Positions 53,691 through 62,308 of a DNA stretch of 64,000 bases are shown here, one piece after another. Location of the stretch: NCBI RefSeq assembly GCF_002265875.1, contig NZ_NPFA01000004.1, positions 147,828-211,827 of the forward strand, written 5' to 3'. The stretch's first letter is position 1. Every line of letters begins with the position of its first letter. The position numbers and the translations under genes are program-made. The stretch comes from Marinococcus halophilus (lineage in GTDB: Bacteria > Bacillota > Bacilli > Bacillales > Marinococcaceae). The notes beneath the pieces are model-generated. The model saw nothing but the letters and a program-made list of their open reading frames with translations, did not search any database and was not told where the DNA came from.

Positions 53691-54266
53691 ATGGTGGAGA
53701 AAAACGATACATCCAAGCAGCTTACTCCCGAACAGAAGAAAGCCATTCTGGCAATCCTCGAAGACCGTTTCGAACAGCATATGCACCGCCATGAAGAGGT
53801 AACATGGTCTTCTGTCCTGAAAAAGCTTGAGGCAGACGACGAAAAGCTGTGGTCATTAAACGAGATGGAAGTGACCGGCGGAGAACCGGATGTGATTGGC
53901 TATGACCATAAAGAGAATAAATATTTATTCTGTGACTGCTCGACCGAAAGCCCTAAGGGTCGCCGGAGCGTCTGCTATGACCGCGAAGCACTGGAGGCAA
54001 GAAAGAAGCATAAGCCTGAAACAAGTGCTGTCGACATGGCTCAGGCTATGGGCATCGAGCTTTTAACCGAAGAGCAGTACCACACTCTTCAACAGCTGGA
54101 AACAGTCGATACGAAAACATCCAGCTGGATTCAGACACCTGCGGATATAAGAAAACGGGGCGGCGCTTTGTTTGGTGACCACCGGTACGGCCGCACGTTC
54201 GTCTACCATAACGGCGCCGAATCGTACTATGCCGCGAGAGGCTTCCGGTGCATACTGAAAGTATAA
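53691..54266 (+). CDS. DUF4256 domain protein
   Basis: The 191-residue cytoplasmic protein belongs to the DUF4256 family. Recognisable blocks are WSLNEMEVTGGEPDVIGYD, FCDCSTESPKGRRSVCYD and a C-terminal FGDHRYGRTFVYHNGAESYYAARGF. Its role is unknown. AGGAGGG precedes the ATG. It converges on the PhzF gene with only 4 bases between, without a visible hairpin. Confidence 0.85.
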   Translation: MVEKNDTSKQLTPEQKKAILAILEDRFEQHMHRHEEVTWSSVLKKLEADDEKLWSLNEMEVTGGEPDVIGYDHKENKYLFCDCSTESPKGRRSVCYDREALEARKKHKPETSAVDMAQAMGIELLTEEQYHTLQQLETVDTKTSSWIQTPADIRKRGGALFGDHRYGRTFVYHNGAESYYAARGFRCILKV

Positions 54267-54270
54267 AACA

Positions 54271-55140
54271 CTATTTCAATTCTTCGGCACTTCCTTTGCT
54301 ACGGGTGTTTACAATTTGATTATCTTGTACAAACGTTTCCGATTCAATCATGCTCGGCTTCCCCATAGCGACTCCCTGAATGATGCGATAGGTATTCCAT
54401 CCTTCCTCTACTGGAGGCAAAATCTTATGAACCGTTAAATAGGCGCCTAATGCCGAGGCAGCTACCCCGGTGGCCGGGTCTTCCGGATACCCGGCTCTTC
54501 GGGGAAACTGGCGCGCCTGCACGTATTTTTCATGTTGTTGTGAAATAGCGAAAGGATAAAAGCCGGTCGTGTTGAATTCGTCACATAAATCCCAAAGATA
54601 ATTAAAATCAGGACGAAGCATGTTCAACGTCTCTACACTATTTAAAGGGATAATTAATTTATAACGGGACGTGGAAACGGATTGAACCGGCCATTTCGCC
54701 AGTTCCTCTGTTTTAATATTCAGTGCCCTGCCTATTTCTTCTTTCGACGGAACGGTGTTCAGAAACCCGGGCGAAAACTGTTCGACACTTATTTCCAGCT
54801 TTGAATCATGCTTTTCCCATTTTACATTTACAGGCCCAAGCATGGTCTCTACAATGACCGGGGAGTGGCTAATGGCCCCTTTGTTCACTAAAACCGTGAT
54901 GCTCCCTATGGTGGCATGAACGCACATTTCCATCTCATGGGAGGGAACAAAAAAACGAAGCTTTAGATCACAGTCCGGGCGGGTGGAGGATATAACGAAG
55001 GCTGACTCATGCGCAAACTCCTTTGTCATCTGCTGCATTGTTTTTGTGGAAAGATGATCCGCGTCTAAAACGACAGGGCACGGGTTACCTCCGCCCTCTT
55101 CCAGAGAAAACACGGTGGTGTGTACAACCTGATAGTTCAC
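54271..55140 (-). CDS. PhzF family isomerase/epimerase-like protein
   Basis: The 289-residue protein has the two-barrel PhzF/DapF-like fold. It contains GGNPCPVVLDAD at the N-terminus, HESAFVISS with the catalytic-type Glu-Ser region, MCVHATIGS, and AGYPEDPATGVAASALGAYL near the C-terminus. Relatives include PhzF of phenazine synthesis and YHI9/YddE of unknown role; no phenazine genes are nearby. Substrate unknown. Confidence 0.85.
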   Translation of the reverse strand: MNYQVVHTTVFSLEEGGGNPCPVVLDADHLSTKTMQQMTKEFAHESAFVISSTRPDCDLKLRFFVPSHEMEMCVHATIGSITVLVNKGAISHSPVIVETMLGPVNVKWEKHDSKLEISVEQFSPGFLNTVPSKEEIGRALNIKTEELAKWPVQSVSTSRYKLIIPLNSVETLNMLRPDFNYLWDLCDEFNTTGFYPFAISQQHEKYVQARQFPRRAGYPEDPATGVAASALGAYLTVHKILPPVEEGWNTYRIIQGVAMGKPSMIESETFVQDNQIVNTRSKGSAEELK

Positions 55141-55209
55141 TTTTCTCCCTCATTTCGTTAGCTTTCAGGTTTATTATAGCACTCAGGAGGTATTTAAAAT
55201 CCGCCCCTT

Positions 55210-56118
55210 TTACACTTCTTTGTTAAACGCCTCCTGTATCTGCCCCGTCATCATGAATCCTGCAACTTCCCCGCCGTTCGCCGCTGCCGCTATCAGCTGG
55301 CTCCCAAAATTGTCCTTTGCTTCGCCTGCCACATACAGGCCTTTCACGGAGGTTTCTCCGAATTGACTGAGCACAAATCGGTTGTTTTCATCCCACTCCA
55401 CGTCCAGACCGCTTAAAAATTCATAGTTGGTGTTCCAGTGCACGTACGTAAAAGCAACCTCTACCTCCACCGTTTCCCCGCCGGCCATTCTGATCGCCTT
55501 CAGCTGTCCCTTCTCTCCAGACATTTCGTCTATTTTCTCCAGATGATAAGGGATATTTTTATCCTCGAGTACCTTTTTGCTTTCCTTCGTCAAATCGTCG
55601 TGGCCGTCGGTGAATACTTCGAGCTGGTTTGTCCAGTTGGAGAGAAGCATAACCATATGCAAGACCCGTTCATCCGGATTGATGACGGCAAGCTTTTTGC
55701 TTCTCATTTCCCAGCCGTCGCACCACGGGCAGTAAAAGACGCTTTGTCCGTAATAGTGTTCGATATTTTTAATCGCTGGCAGCTGTTCGATTAATCCGGA
55801 GGCGACCAACACCTGCTTTGATTGAAACTGACCCGCTGGCGTTTGGACGATAAAGCCGTCATTATGCTGTTGGATTGCAGTCACTCTATCATTTAACAGC
55901 GTATTGCCCTCGTACTTCAGCGCATCCTCCCTGGCCCGCTTCCGGAACGTCTGCGGAGTCACTCTGTCCTGGGTTAAATAGGAATGCGTTTCATGCGTTA
56001 CGATATTTCTCGGCTTGTCCTCGTCGATAATCAGCGCCCTTTTTAATCCCCTTCCAAAATAAAGCGCCGCACTTAACCCTGCAGGTCCTCCACCAATAAT
56101 AATTACGTCATAAATCAT
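55210..56118 (-). CDS. Thioredoxin-reductase-like flavoprotein
   Basis: A 302-residue NAD(P)/FAD oxidoreductase. FAD fold IIIGGGPAGLSAALYFGRG opens the chain; the redox motif CPWCDGW lies near residue 133 (CxxC); YVAGEAKD and ANGGEVAGF end it. It differs from TrxB in having CPWC rather than CATC and a weak second dinucleotide fold (AVINPDERVLHM), so it may not be a true thioredoxin reductase. The next gene upstream on the same strand is an Rrf2 regulator that has a shared operator-like element. Confidence 0.83.
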   Translation of the reverse strand: MIYDVIIIGGGPAGLSAALYFGRGLKRALIIDEDKPRNIVTHETHSYLTQDRVTPQTFRKRAREDALKYEGNTLLNDRVTAIQQHNDGFIVQTPAGQFQSKQVLVASGLIEQLPAIKNIEHYYGQSVFYCPWCDGWEMRSKKLAVINPDERVLHMVMLLSNWTNQLEVFTDGHDDLTKESKKVLEDKNIPYHLEKIDEMSGEKGQLKAIRMAGGETVEVEVAFTYVHWNTNYEFLSGLDVEWDENNRFVLSQFGETSVKGLYVAGEAKDNFGSQLIAAAANGGEVAGFMMTGQIQEAFNKEV

Positions 56119-56153
56119 TTTAAAACTCCTTTCTGTATATTAAAGATTCTTAT

Positions 56154-56164
56154 TATCTATAATT
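56154..56164. promoter_or_regulatory. Operator-like element before the flavoprotein gene
   Basis: TATCTATAATT at 56154-56164 occurs again, inverted (AATTATAGATA), before the Rrf2 gene. It lies 36 bases before the flavoprotein start. Confidence 0.5.
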
Positions 56165-56185
56165 ATAATAAAGCAAAAGAATCTG

Positions 56186-56572
56186 CTACACCGTCAAATC
56201 CTTCAGCTTTTTGTTTTTTAGCGTGTTGATTAAATTTTCCTGTGCTTCCATCATAGTCGCCTGAATTCTGCATTCTTCTCCGTGATCAAAGCTGTCCTCA
56301 AATAGCGTCTGCACGCCGTCGATCGCAACTACAATATCGTACACGCTCACGTTTTCCCAATTCTGCTGCAGCCTGTATCCGCCCTTGGCACCGCTCGTCG
56401 AACTAATGTAATTCGCCTTTACGATACGCGTTAATACTTTGGATAAATACGTGGTAGAGACATTCAGCGCTAACGATAAATCCTGGACCGGGATTTTGGT
56501 TGTCTCCCCGTCACGATGAATCATATACATCAGCGCATGCAGGGCATAATCGGTGGCTTTTGAAAATTTCAT
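56186..56572 (-). CDS. Rrf2 family transcriptional regulator
   Basis: A 128-residue regulator with the Rrf2 winged helix: KFSKATDYALHALMYM, then IPVQDLSLALNVSTTYLSKVLTRI as recognition unit. GAKGGYRL marks the wing. It has a single Cys, in EECRIQ near residue 97, not the three needed for an iron-sulfur cluster. It belongs with the cluster-free thiol or ligand-sensing type (like YwnA/CymR-like proteins). The ATG at 56572 follows GGAAGTGA. It probably represses the adjacent flavoprotein gene and itself. Confidence 0.88.
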   Translation of the reverse strand: MKFSKATDYALHALMYMIHRDGETTKIPVQDLSLALNVSTTYLSKVLTRIVKANYISSTSGAKGGYRLQQNWENVSVYDIVVAIDGVQTLFEDSFDHGEECRIQATMMEAQENLINTLKNKKLKDLTV

Positions 56573-56588
56573 TCCGTTTTTCACTTCC

Positions 56589-56611
56589 AATTATAGATAT
56601 TATAAATCTAT
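56589..56611. promoter_or_regulatory. Operator-like element before the Rrf2 gene
   Basis: AATTATAGATATTATAAATCTA contains the inverted copy of the element at 56154 and an own inverted repeat TAGAT...ATCTA. Position just before the ribosome site fits autorepression. Confidence 0.5.
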
Positions 56612-56775
56612 TATATACTGTTATTTTTCAATTCACAAGTTTAAATGCTCAATAAAGGGGCACAACCGATAATTCGACTAATCAGGCTCTTATTTTTGTC
56701 GTTTTCTGGGAAAAGATATAGAAGTTCCTTATACAACCGACAGCTATAAATAATATGAGTAAAAAGGAGAAAAAC

Positions 56776-58368
56776 ATGAAATATGACATAGTCGTCATTG
56801 GCGCTGGCCATAACGGCCTCGCAGCTGCCATTCAGTTTGCCAAGCAGGGAAAGCAAGTACTGGTGCTTGAGAAAGAACCCCGCCCAGGGGGAGCTGCTAA
56901 ATCCGGTGAAGTAGCCGCTCCGGGCTTTATTCATGATTTATTTTCCATGAACGTCAGCCTGTTTTTAAAATCCCGTTTTTATTCGGAAAATCAGCGGGAG
57001 CTCGAGGCGAATGGCTTCACCCCTGTTTACGGACCCCACCCGTACGCAAGCGTTTTTCCCGAGGGGCATGGGCTCGCCATTAACAAAGACCCGGCCAAAA
57101 CACACCGCAATATCGCCAGCTATTCCCTTGCCGATGCGGAGACCTGGAAAGATTTTGATGCCTTATACGACCGTGTCTCCCCTTATTTATATAAACTGAT
57201 GCACCGGGAGGTTCCCTCGCTCCGTGCCGGTCTTGTGGTATTCAGGGCGCTGCTTGATTTAAAAATCAAATCCGCCCTGGAGGTCTCCAGCCAGCTCGCC
57301 AAGACCCCGCGGCAATTTGTCGATTCCTGGTTTGAAAATGATAAAGTAAAATCACTGGTCGTTCCGTGGGGCTACCAATTGGACTACGCCCCGGATGTCA
57401 GCGGGGGTGCTGCCTTTCCATTAATAGAAGCCATAGGACACTACCGGGAGGGGATTCCATTTGCCCGCGGCGGTATCCAAACGATGATCCAGGCGATGGT
57501 AACGATGCTCGAAGCAAGAGACGGCGAGCTGCAAACCAGCACCTGGGTAAATGAAGTTTACGTTGAAGATGGCGCAGCCAAAGGAGTGATTCTGGACGAC
57601 GGAACGTATATAGAAGCCGGAGACGTCATTGCAACCGCTACGCCTACCCAGATCATTGATCATTTAGTCGATACGGCCCGTTTGCCGGCTTCCTTTGTCA
57701 CTAAAGCAAACAATTACCAGTACGGACCGAAAACGATGGTGATCCACCTGGCACTGGACGAGCCGCTTCAGTGGAGCGCCGGGGAAGAAATCGGGCAATC
57801 TGCTTATGTCCACATAGCGCCGTATGTGACAGACCTCGCCCGCACGCATACCCAGGCGCTGAATGAGACGCTTCCGGACAGCCCCCTGCTGATCGTCGGA
57901 CAGCCAAGCGCCGTCGATCCAAGCAGAGCTCCGGAGGGAAAAGCGGCGGTATGGATTATGGTTCGCTCCCTTCCCGCTCATCCTGAGTATGATGCACTAA
58001 ATGAAATCGAGCCGGGCCCCTGGTCCTCCATCAAGGAACAATACGCCGACCGTATTATCGATAAACTGTCGGAATACGCTCCTAATGTGAAGGATACTAT
58101 TGCAGGCCGGCACGTCTTTTCCCCGGAGGATCTGCCCCAGGAGGATCCGAATCTTGTCGAAGGTGACCATATGGCGGGCAGCCACCAGCTGTTTCAGCAT
58201 TTTCTATTCCGCCCCTTCGTCGGCCACTCCCGCTATCAAACACCGATCAGCCATTTTTATATGATCGGGGCATCCACGTGGCCCGGCGGAGGATTAAACG
58301 CCGGCTCCGGGTATTTATTAGCAGAAAAGCTTAAAAGTAAATCCTTTTTTAAAATTTCGCCTTTGTGA
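56776..58368 (+). CDS. PYROXD2/CrtI-like FAD oxidoreductase
   Basis: The 530-residue flavoprotein starts YDIVVIGAGHNGLAAAIQFA. VVPWGYQLDYAPDVSGGAAFPL and PFARGGIQTMIQAM lie in the middle, and MIGASTWPGGGLNAGSGYLLA in the C-terminal FAD segment. It belongs to the phytoene-desaturase-related group that includes PYROXD2, larger than true CrtI and usually not in carotenoid operons. Reaction unknown; its nearest genes are the Rrf2 pair (divergent). AAAGGAG is 7 bases before the ATG at 56776, so the upstream ATG at 56755 is not used. Confidence 0.82.
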   Translation: MKYDIVVIGAGHNGLAAAIQFAKQGKQVLVLEKEPRPGGAAKSGEVAAPGFIHDLFSMNVSLFLKSRFYSENQRELEANGFTPVYGPHPYASVFPEGHGLAINKDPAKTHRNIASYSLADAETWKDFDALYDRVSPYLYKLMHREVPSLRAGLVVFRALLDLKIKSALEVSSQLAKTPRQFVDSWFENDKVKSLVVPWGYQLDYAPDVSGGAAFPLIEAIGHYREGIPFARGGIQTMIQAMVTMLEARDGELQTSTWVNEVYVEDGAAKGVILDDGTYIEAGDVIATATPTQIIDHLVDTARLPASFVTKANNYQYGPKTMVIHLALDEPLQWSAGEEIGQSAYVHIAPYVTDLARTHTQALNETLPDSPLLIVGQPSAVDPSRAPEGKAAVWIMVRSLPAHPEYDALNEIEPGPWSSIKEQYADRIIDKLSEYAPNVKDTIAGRHVFSPEDLPQEDPNLVEGDHMAGSHQLFQHFLFRPFVGHSRYQTPISHFYMIGASTWPGGGLNAGSGYLLAEKLKSKSFFKISPL

Positions 58369-58440
58369 TCGGATTAATAGTCTTTTGATGTTTTTTCCTT
58401 AGTTAGTGTCAGCACATTGTTAAATTTTTATATGTGAGAA

Positions 58441-58722
58441 TCACAATTTATTTGAATGTGGGAAAAGGATCTCTATGTTTTGACGACTCTCCGATGATAA
58501 AGGTAATGATAGCACTTGGCCTATCTCAATTAAGGTGCCTACACTTAGCATCGTTGAACCCGATTCGATACGCCGAATCGTGGACACCAACATTCCTATT
58601 TGTCCAGCTAGTGCTTGTTGCGTACACCCCTGGGCGTTTCGTATCTGTTTGATTTGAATGGCAGGCGTCCCCGAATTTTCGCCTCCTGCGCCTGGAAGTT
58701 TGACGTTTGTATACGGCTCTCC
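58441..58722 (-). pseudogene. Decayed XRE-type HTH regulator
   Basis: The minus strand holds an open frame between TGA at 58723 and TGA at 58441. Its second half reads as a HTH_3/XRE DNA-binding domain: IKQIRNAQGCTQQALAGQIG, then MLVSTIRRIESGS, then LSVGTLIEIGQVLSLPL. No ATG, GTG or TTG with a ribosome site precedes the domain; the part ahead (KLPGAGGENSGTPAIQ) is not XRE-like. It seems a truncated remnant. It lies in an otherwise gene-free 410-base stretch. Confidence 0.5.
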
Positions 58723-58778
58723 TCAGGGTCCTGCCTCGTAATAAACATTCTTGATAGAAGCTTTGTTTTCGCGGACTT

Positions 58779-59843
58779 CTAAACAAAACTAAAAGCCTCA
58801 CCAGGTTGGATTAATGATAAAAGTAAATGAGATTTCGGGTGAACTCGTCCAACAACATTGACATTTGGATCAGCCGGCAGATCCTTCTTCGTTATTTGAA
58901 GCTCTCCATGGTACCTGCCGTATCGTTCGTTATCAACTGTAATCGTTCCAACAGGCCGGGGTTCTGCTGAATGAGAGGGTGAAATTTGAATTTGATTTTT
59001 TGCAGTGAAAGAGCGGGAAGGTTCCGACCGGATCACATCTCTTGCCGGGTCTGGCCGCTGCCAGTGTAGCATGCGAAGTATATCTGAGATACCAGTATCT
59101 TTCACAAAAAATGAAGAGCGAATTGGTATTTCATTCGTTTCTTCGTAGGTTTTAAAAAGTGAAGCTTCTTCAGAGGACAGCATGCTGTCCCCTATACATA
59201 TATCATTGACAGCGCAAGTCCGCCATAAATCTAAAGCGGCTGCAAATGGAGCTGCTCCCCGGTGTTCTTCAAGTGTGGGAAGAAACTGATATAAAGGGCC
59301 CCGGGGCTTTTCATCCCCCGGTACAAAGGCGCAGGTCTGAATGTTTTCTGATTGCAGCCATTTATTCTGTTGGATGATTTGTTGTCGGTCGAGCCCAGTC
59401 TCAGGCCGGGGATAAAAGTTGTGCCAAGCAGCTAACGAGGAAAAATTAATGTCCCAGTCTTTCAAATCCTTGATCATAGATTCAGTTATTGTACTGGCGT
59501 TTAATAGCACACTGACATGTTCGGCAAGCGAGGCAATTTCAGGGGCCTCAATGCCATAATCCATCCTCACGCCGGTAAGGCCCCACTCCTTAAGCTTTTT
59601 CCCATCTGCATCTGAAAGATTCAGCAGCTTGAAGGATTTTGGTGATATATCTGCATATAATTTGAGTCCGAGCGACTCCGTCTGGCGTGCGAGCATTTGA
59701 AGCTGTTTTTTATAGGAAGAAATTTCGTCTTCTGGTATATGAAGTGAAGTAAAAACGTAAGAAAAACCACTGGTTTTCATGCGCGCTAAATAAGAGAATT
59801 GTTCCTCAGCAACATCAGTAAGATAAACGCTAAACCCTCTCAT
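58779..59843 (-). CDS. mupG: 6-phospho-N-acetylmuramidase, MupG-like
   Basis: The 354-residue protein is of the DUF871/MupG type. An alpha/beta barrel (about 1-240: SVYLTDV, FTSLHIPEDE, LYADISPKSF, VRMDYGIEAPEI) is followed by a cyclophilin-like domain (about 245-354) ending FSFV. MupG in staphylococci splits imported MurNAc-6-phosphate-GlcNAc. It is the last gene of a MurNAc set: the genes before it encode MurP and MurQ. GAAGGG precedes the ATG. Confidence 0.87.
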   Translation of the reverse strand: MRGFSVYLTDVAEEQFSYLARMKTSGFSYVFTSLHIPEDEISSYKKQLQMLARQTESLGLKLYADISPKSFKLLNLSDADGKKLKEWGLTGVRMDYGIEAPEIASLAEHVSVLLNASTITESMIKDLKDWDINFSSLAAWHNFYPRPETGLDRQQIIQQNKWLQSENIQTCAFVPGDEKPRGPLYQFLPTLEEHRGAAPFAAALDLWRTCAVNDICIGDSMLSSEEASLFKTYEETNEIPIRSSFFVKDTGISDILRMLHWQRPDPARDVIRSEPSRSFTAKNQIQISPSHSAEPRPVGTITVDNERYGRYHGELQITKKDLPADPNVNVVGRVHPKSHLLLSLIQPGEAFSFV

Positions 59844-59893
59844 GGATGCCCTTCTTTCTGTGTAAAAGGAAGTTGCAAAAAAGCTTCCTTACC

Positions 59894-61252
59894 TTATTGA
59901 ATATTTTCAGCCATTTTTTCGTTGTATCCGAAAAGATAAGTGAATAAAAAACCAAAAAAGTAGGCTGCCAGAAGGCCTAAAAAGTACATGACATATTGGC
60001 CATCGATAAGAGGAATCAATGACAGACCCGAAACCCCAATACCAGTCGAGGCTGTACCCATCACTGCCTGAAAGGCCCCTCCTACTGCCGCGCCCAGGCA
60101 AGCGGTTACAAATGGACGTCCAAGCGGCAGAGTCACGCCGTAAAGGAGAGGCTCACCGATTCCTAGAAAGCCGACTGGCAGAGCCCCTTTTACTGTATTA
60201 CGAAGCTGCTGATTTTTTGTTTTTACAAAAACGGCTATTGCGGCACCAACCTGGCCGGCTCCAGCCATTGCAAGAATTGTAAGAAGCGGCGTAGCGCCCA
60301 TGCTGTCAATAAAATCTAAATGGATGGGTGTCAGTCCGTGATGCATTCCCACCATAACAAGAGGAAGAAAGAAACCAGCAAGGGCTGCTCCTGCTACCGC
60401 CCCACCAATATTTAACACAAAATTGATAGCAGCAGTAATACCGGTAGAAATGAATCCCCCGAGTGGCTGCAAAAGAACGATTGTAGCAATACCTACAATT
60501 AGTACGGTAAAAAATGGAGTGAAAATCAAATCGAGTGTACCTGGAATAAATTTTCGGATAGTACGTTCAACAAAGGCCATCGCCCAGGCGGCCAGAATAA
60601 CTGCAAAGATTCCGCCCTGCCCGGGTACAAGAGCTTCTCCAAACAGCGTAATATCGGCAAGGGCAGGATTGATAATTAAAATACCAGCAACAGCGCCAAG
60701 AGCCGGGGTCCCGCCGAACTCTTTTGCGGTATTCCAACCTACAAGAATGCCAAGATATGTAAAAATTCCTCCGCCGATCACAAGCAGAATCTGCAGCCAG
60801 GTCGTTTCCGGATCGACACCGGCATTTTGTGCAAAGTTGGCTGCACCATTAATTAACCCAGAAGCGATTAATGCAGGAATTAATGGAATAAAAATATTTC
60901 CGATACGTTTTAAGAAGTTTCGAATCGGCGTATGCTGCCGTTGTTTGATCCCAGCCTTAACATCTTCAACTGTGTGATCATCTCCCTGCACACTACCTGC
61001 TGAAAGATTTGTTATTTTTTCCAGTTCAGCCGCTACTTTGCCTGCAGTGCCGGGCCCGACCACAATCTGAATAGTATCCTCCTCTACGACCCCCATAACA
61101 TTTTCGACCTTTTTTAATTGTTCGATGTCAACTTTTTCCGGATCGCGCACATTCAGACGAACCCGCGTCATACAGTTGTATAAAGAAACGATATTTTCAC
61201 TACCGCCAAGGGGCTGAAGAACATCTTCAGCAATTTGTTGTTCTTTTTTCAC
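59894..61252 (-). CDS. murP: PTS EIIBC transporter for N-acetylmuramate (MurP)
   Basis: A 452-residue PTS permease. The IIB domain has the phosphorylated Cys in YNCMTRVRL near residue 27. About ten helices follow, with GMHHGLTPIHL and GFLGIGEPLLYGVTLPLGRP in the IIC part. It has no IIA domain and so needs another protein, possibly the EIIA encoded at 38.9 kb. It imports MurNAc or a MurNAc-GlcNAc disaccharide as the 6-phosphate. The GTG at 61252 has GGGAG at 8 bases; the GTG at 61261 is too close. Confidence 0.9.
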   Translation of the reverse strand: MKKEQQIAEDVLQPLGGSENIVSLYNCMTRVRLNVRDPEKVDIEQLKKVENVMGVVEEDTIQIVVGPGTAGKVAAELEKITNLSAGSVQGDDHTVEDVKAGIKQRQHTPIRNFLKRIGNIFIPLIPALIASGLINGAANFAQNAGVDPETTWLQILLVIGGGIFTYLGILVGWNTAKEFGGTPALGAVAGILIINPALADITLFGEALVPGQGGIFAVILAAWAMAFVERTIRKFIPGTLDLIFTPFFTVLIVGIATIVLLQPLGGFISTGITAAINFVLNIGGAVAGAALAGFFLPLVMVGMHHGLTPIHLDFIDSMGATPLLTILAMAGAGQVGAAIAVFVKTKNQQLRNTVKGALPVGFLGIGEPLLYGVTLPLGRPFVTACLGAAVGGAFQAVMGTASTGIGVSGLSLIPLIDGQYVMYFLGLLAAYFFGFLFTYLFGYNEKMAENIQ

Positions 61253-61275
61253 CAGAAACACTCCCTTTTATGCAA

Positions 61276-62166
61276 TTATTTGTTAATAATAGCTTCCCGG
61301 ACCCTGCCATGATTTTGTTCAAGAAGTACAGTTGCTTCAGCAGGAGTGGCATCAGCCAGAATCATGACCACTGCTGTTTTCACATGCCGGCCGGAAGCTT
61401 CAAATATGGACGCGGCTGTTTGTTCATCCACACCGGTGACCTCCTGTATTATACTCATTGAGCGACGGGCCAGCTTTTGATTCGTTGCCTGTACATCTAC
61501 CATGAAATTTTCGTACACTTTGCCAAGTCTGATCATCGTTATGGTAGATATCATATTCAATATGTTCTTTTGAGCAGTGCCGGCTTTTAAACGAGTAGAG
61601 CCAGTAAGTATTTCAGGGCCTGTTTCGGCTTCCACAGAATAATCGGCAAGTGCACTGATGGGGGCATCCTTATTACAGGAAATGCTTCCGGTTACGGCTC
61701 CGATTTCTTTAGCGTAGCTAAGAGCACCGATCACATACGGCGTACGGCCGCTTGCTGCGACTCCGATAACGATATCCCGGGAAGCCAGATGAATTTTTTT
61801 CAGGTCAGAAGCGCCAAGGTTTTCAGAATCCTCTGCTCCTTCCACTGCGGTAAGCAAAGCTTCTTTCCCACCAGCGATGATTCCCTGCACCGTTTCCGGT
61901 GTAGTGCCGAATGTAGGAGGGCATTCGGCAGCGTCCAGAATGGCGAGACGTCCGCTTGTTCCAGCGCCTACGTAAATCAAACGTCCCCCTTGGCGGATAG
62001 AGGTTTCTGCTTTTTCCACAAGAGGCTCAATGAAAGGAAGAGCTTCTTCTACTATGTTTGGTACAATTTTGTCCTCGTAGTTCATAAGTTGAAGTATTTC
62101 CCTGATGCTTAAATTGTCGAGTTCGTATGTATCCGGGTGCCTTTTTTCTGTTTTAAGTTTATTCAT
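61276..62166 (-). CDS. murQ: N-acetylmuramic acid 6-phosphate etherase
   Basis: The 296-residue SIS-fold lyase removes lactate from MurNAc-6-phosphate to give GlcNAc-6-phosphate. GAGTSGRLAILDAAECPPTFG is the family signature with the catalytic Glu, followed by IGVAASGRTPYVIGAL and TGSISCNKDAPIS. First gene of the murQ-murP-mupG transcript. The ATG at 62166 has GAGGG at 7 bases; a second ATG six bases upstream is possible. Confidence 0.95.
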   Translation of the reverse strand: MNKLKTEKRHPDTYELDNLSIREILQLMNYEDKIVPNIVEEALPFIEPLVEKAETSIRQGGRLIYVGAGTSGRLAILDAAECPPTFGTTPETVQGIIAGGKEALLTAVEGAEDSENLGASDLKKIHLASRDIVIGVAASGRTPYVIGALSYAKEIGAVTGSISCNKDAPISALADYSVEAETGPEILTGSTRLKAGTAQKNILNMISTITMIRLGKVYENFMVDVQATNQKLARRSMSIIQEVTGVDEQTAASIFEASGRHVKTAVVMILADATPAEATVLLEQNHGRVREAIINK

Positions 62167-62188
62167 TTTCATCCCTCACGATCTTTAT

Positions 62189-62202
62189 GGAAAACGCTTA
62201 CA
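62189..62202. promoter_or_regulatory. CcpA cre site at the murQ promoter
   Basis: GGAAAACGCTTACA differs from the cre consensus TGNAANCGNWNNCA only at the first base. It overlaps the expected transcription start, a position for repression by CcpA when glucose is present. Confidence 0.7.
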
Positions 62203-62206
62203 ATTA

Positions 62207-62235
62207 ATTATAATAACTATGAAATTTTAAATCAA
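62207..62235 (-). promoter_or_regulatory. SigA promoter of murQ-murP-mupG
   Basis: TTGATT, 17 bases, TATAAT on the minus strand, about 40 bases before murQ. Direct repeats TGAAATTT(T)AA nearby at 62219 and 62252 could be MurR sites. Confidence 0.65.
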
Positions 62236-62308
62236 TATATAAATTAAAAAAGTGAAATTTAATTTTAAAAGGTAAAAAAGAACTTGAGTAGAATAAAAAG
62301 CATAAAAA

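Noticed and set aside
56776..58368. Second carotenoid desaturase
   Set aside because: The sequence is nearer to PYROXD2-like oxidoreductases than to CrtI/CrtN and it is not beside pigment genes, so I did not place it in the carotenoid pathway.
58526..58801. Arg-rich 91-codon frame overlapping the XRE remnant
   Set aside because: Composition is not protein-like and it lies in a different frame from the HTH motif.
59846..59890. Hairpin AAGGAAG...CTTCCTT between murP and mupG
   Set aside because: Only 7 bp with a loop of 10-11 bases and no T-run; it probably does not end transcription.
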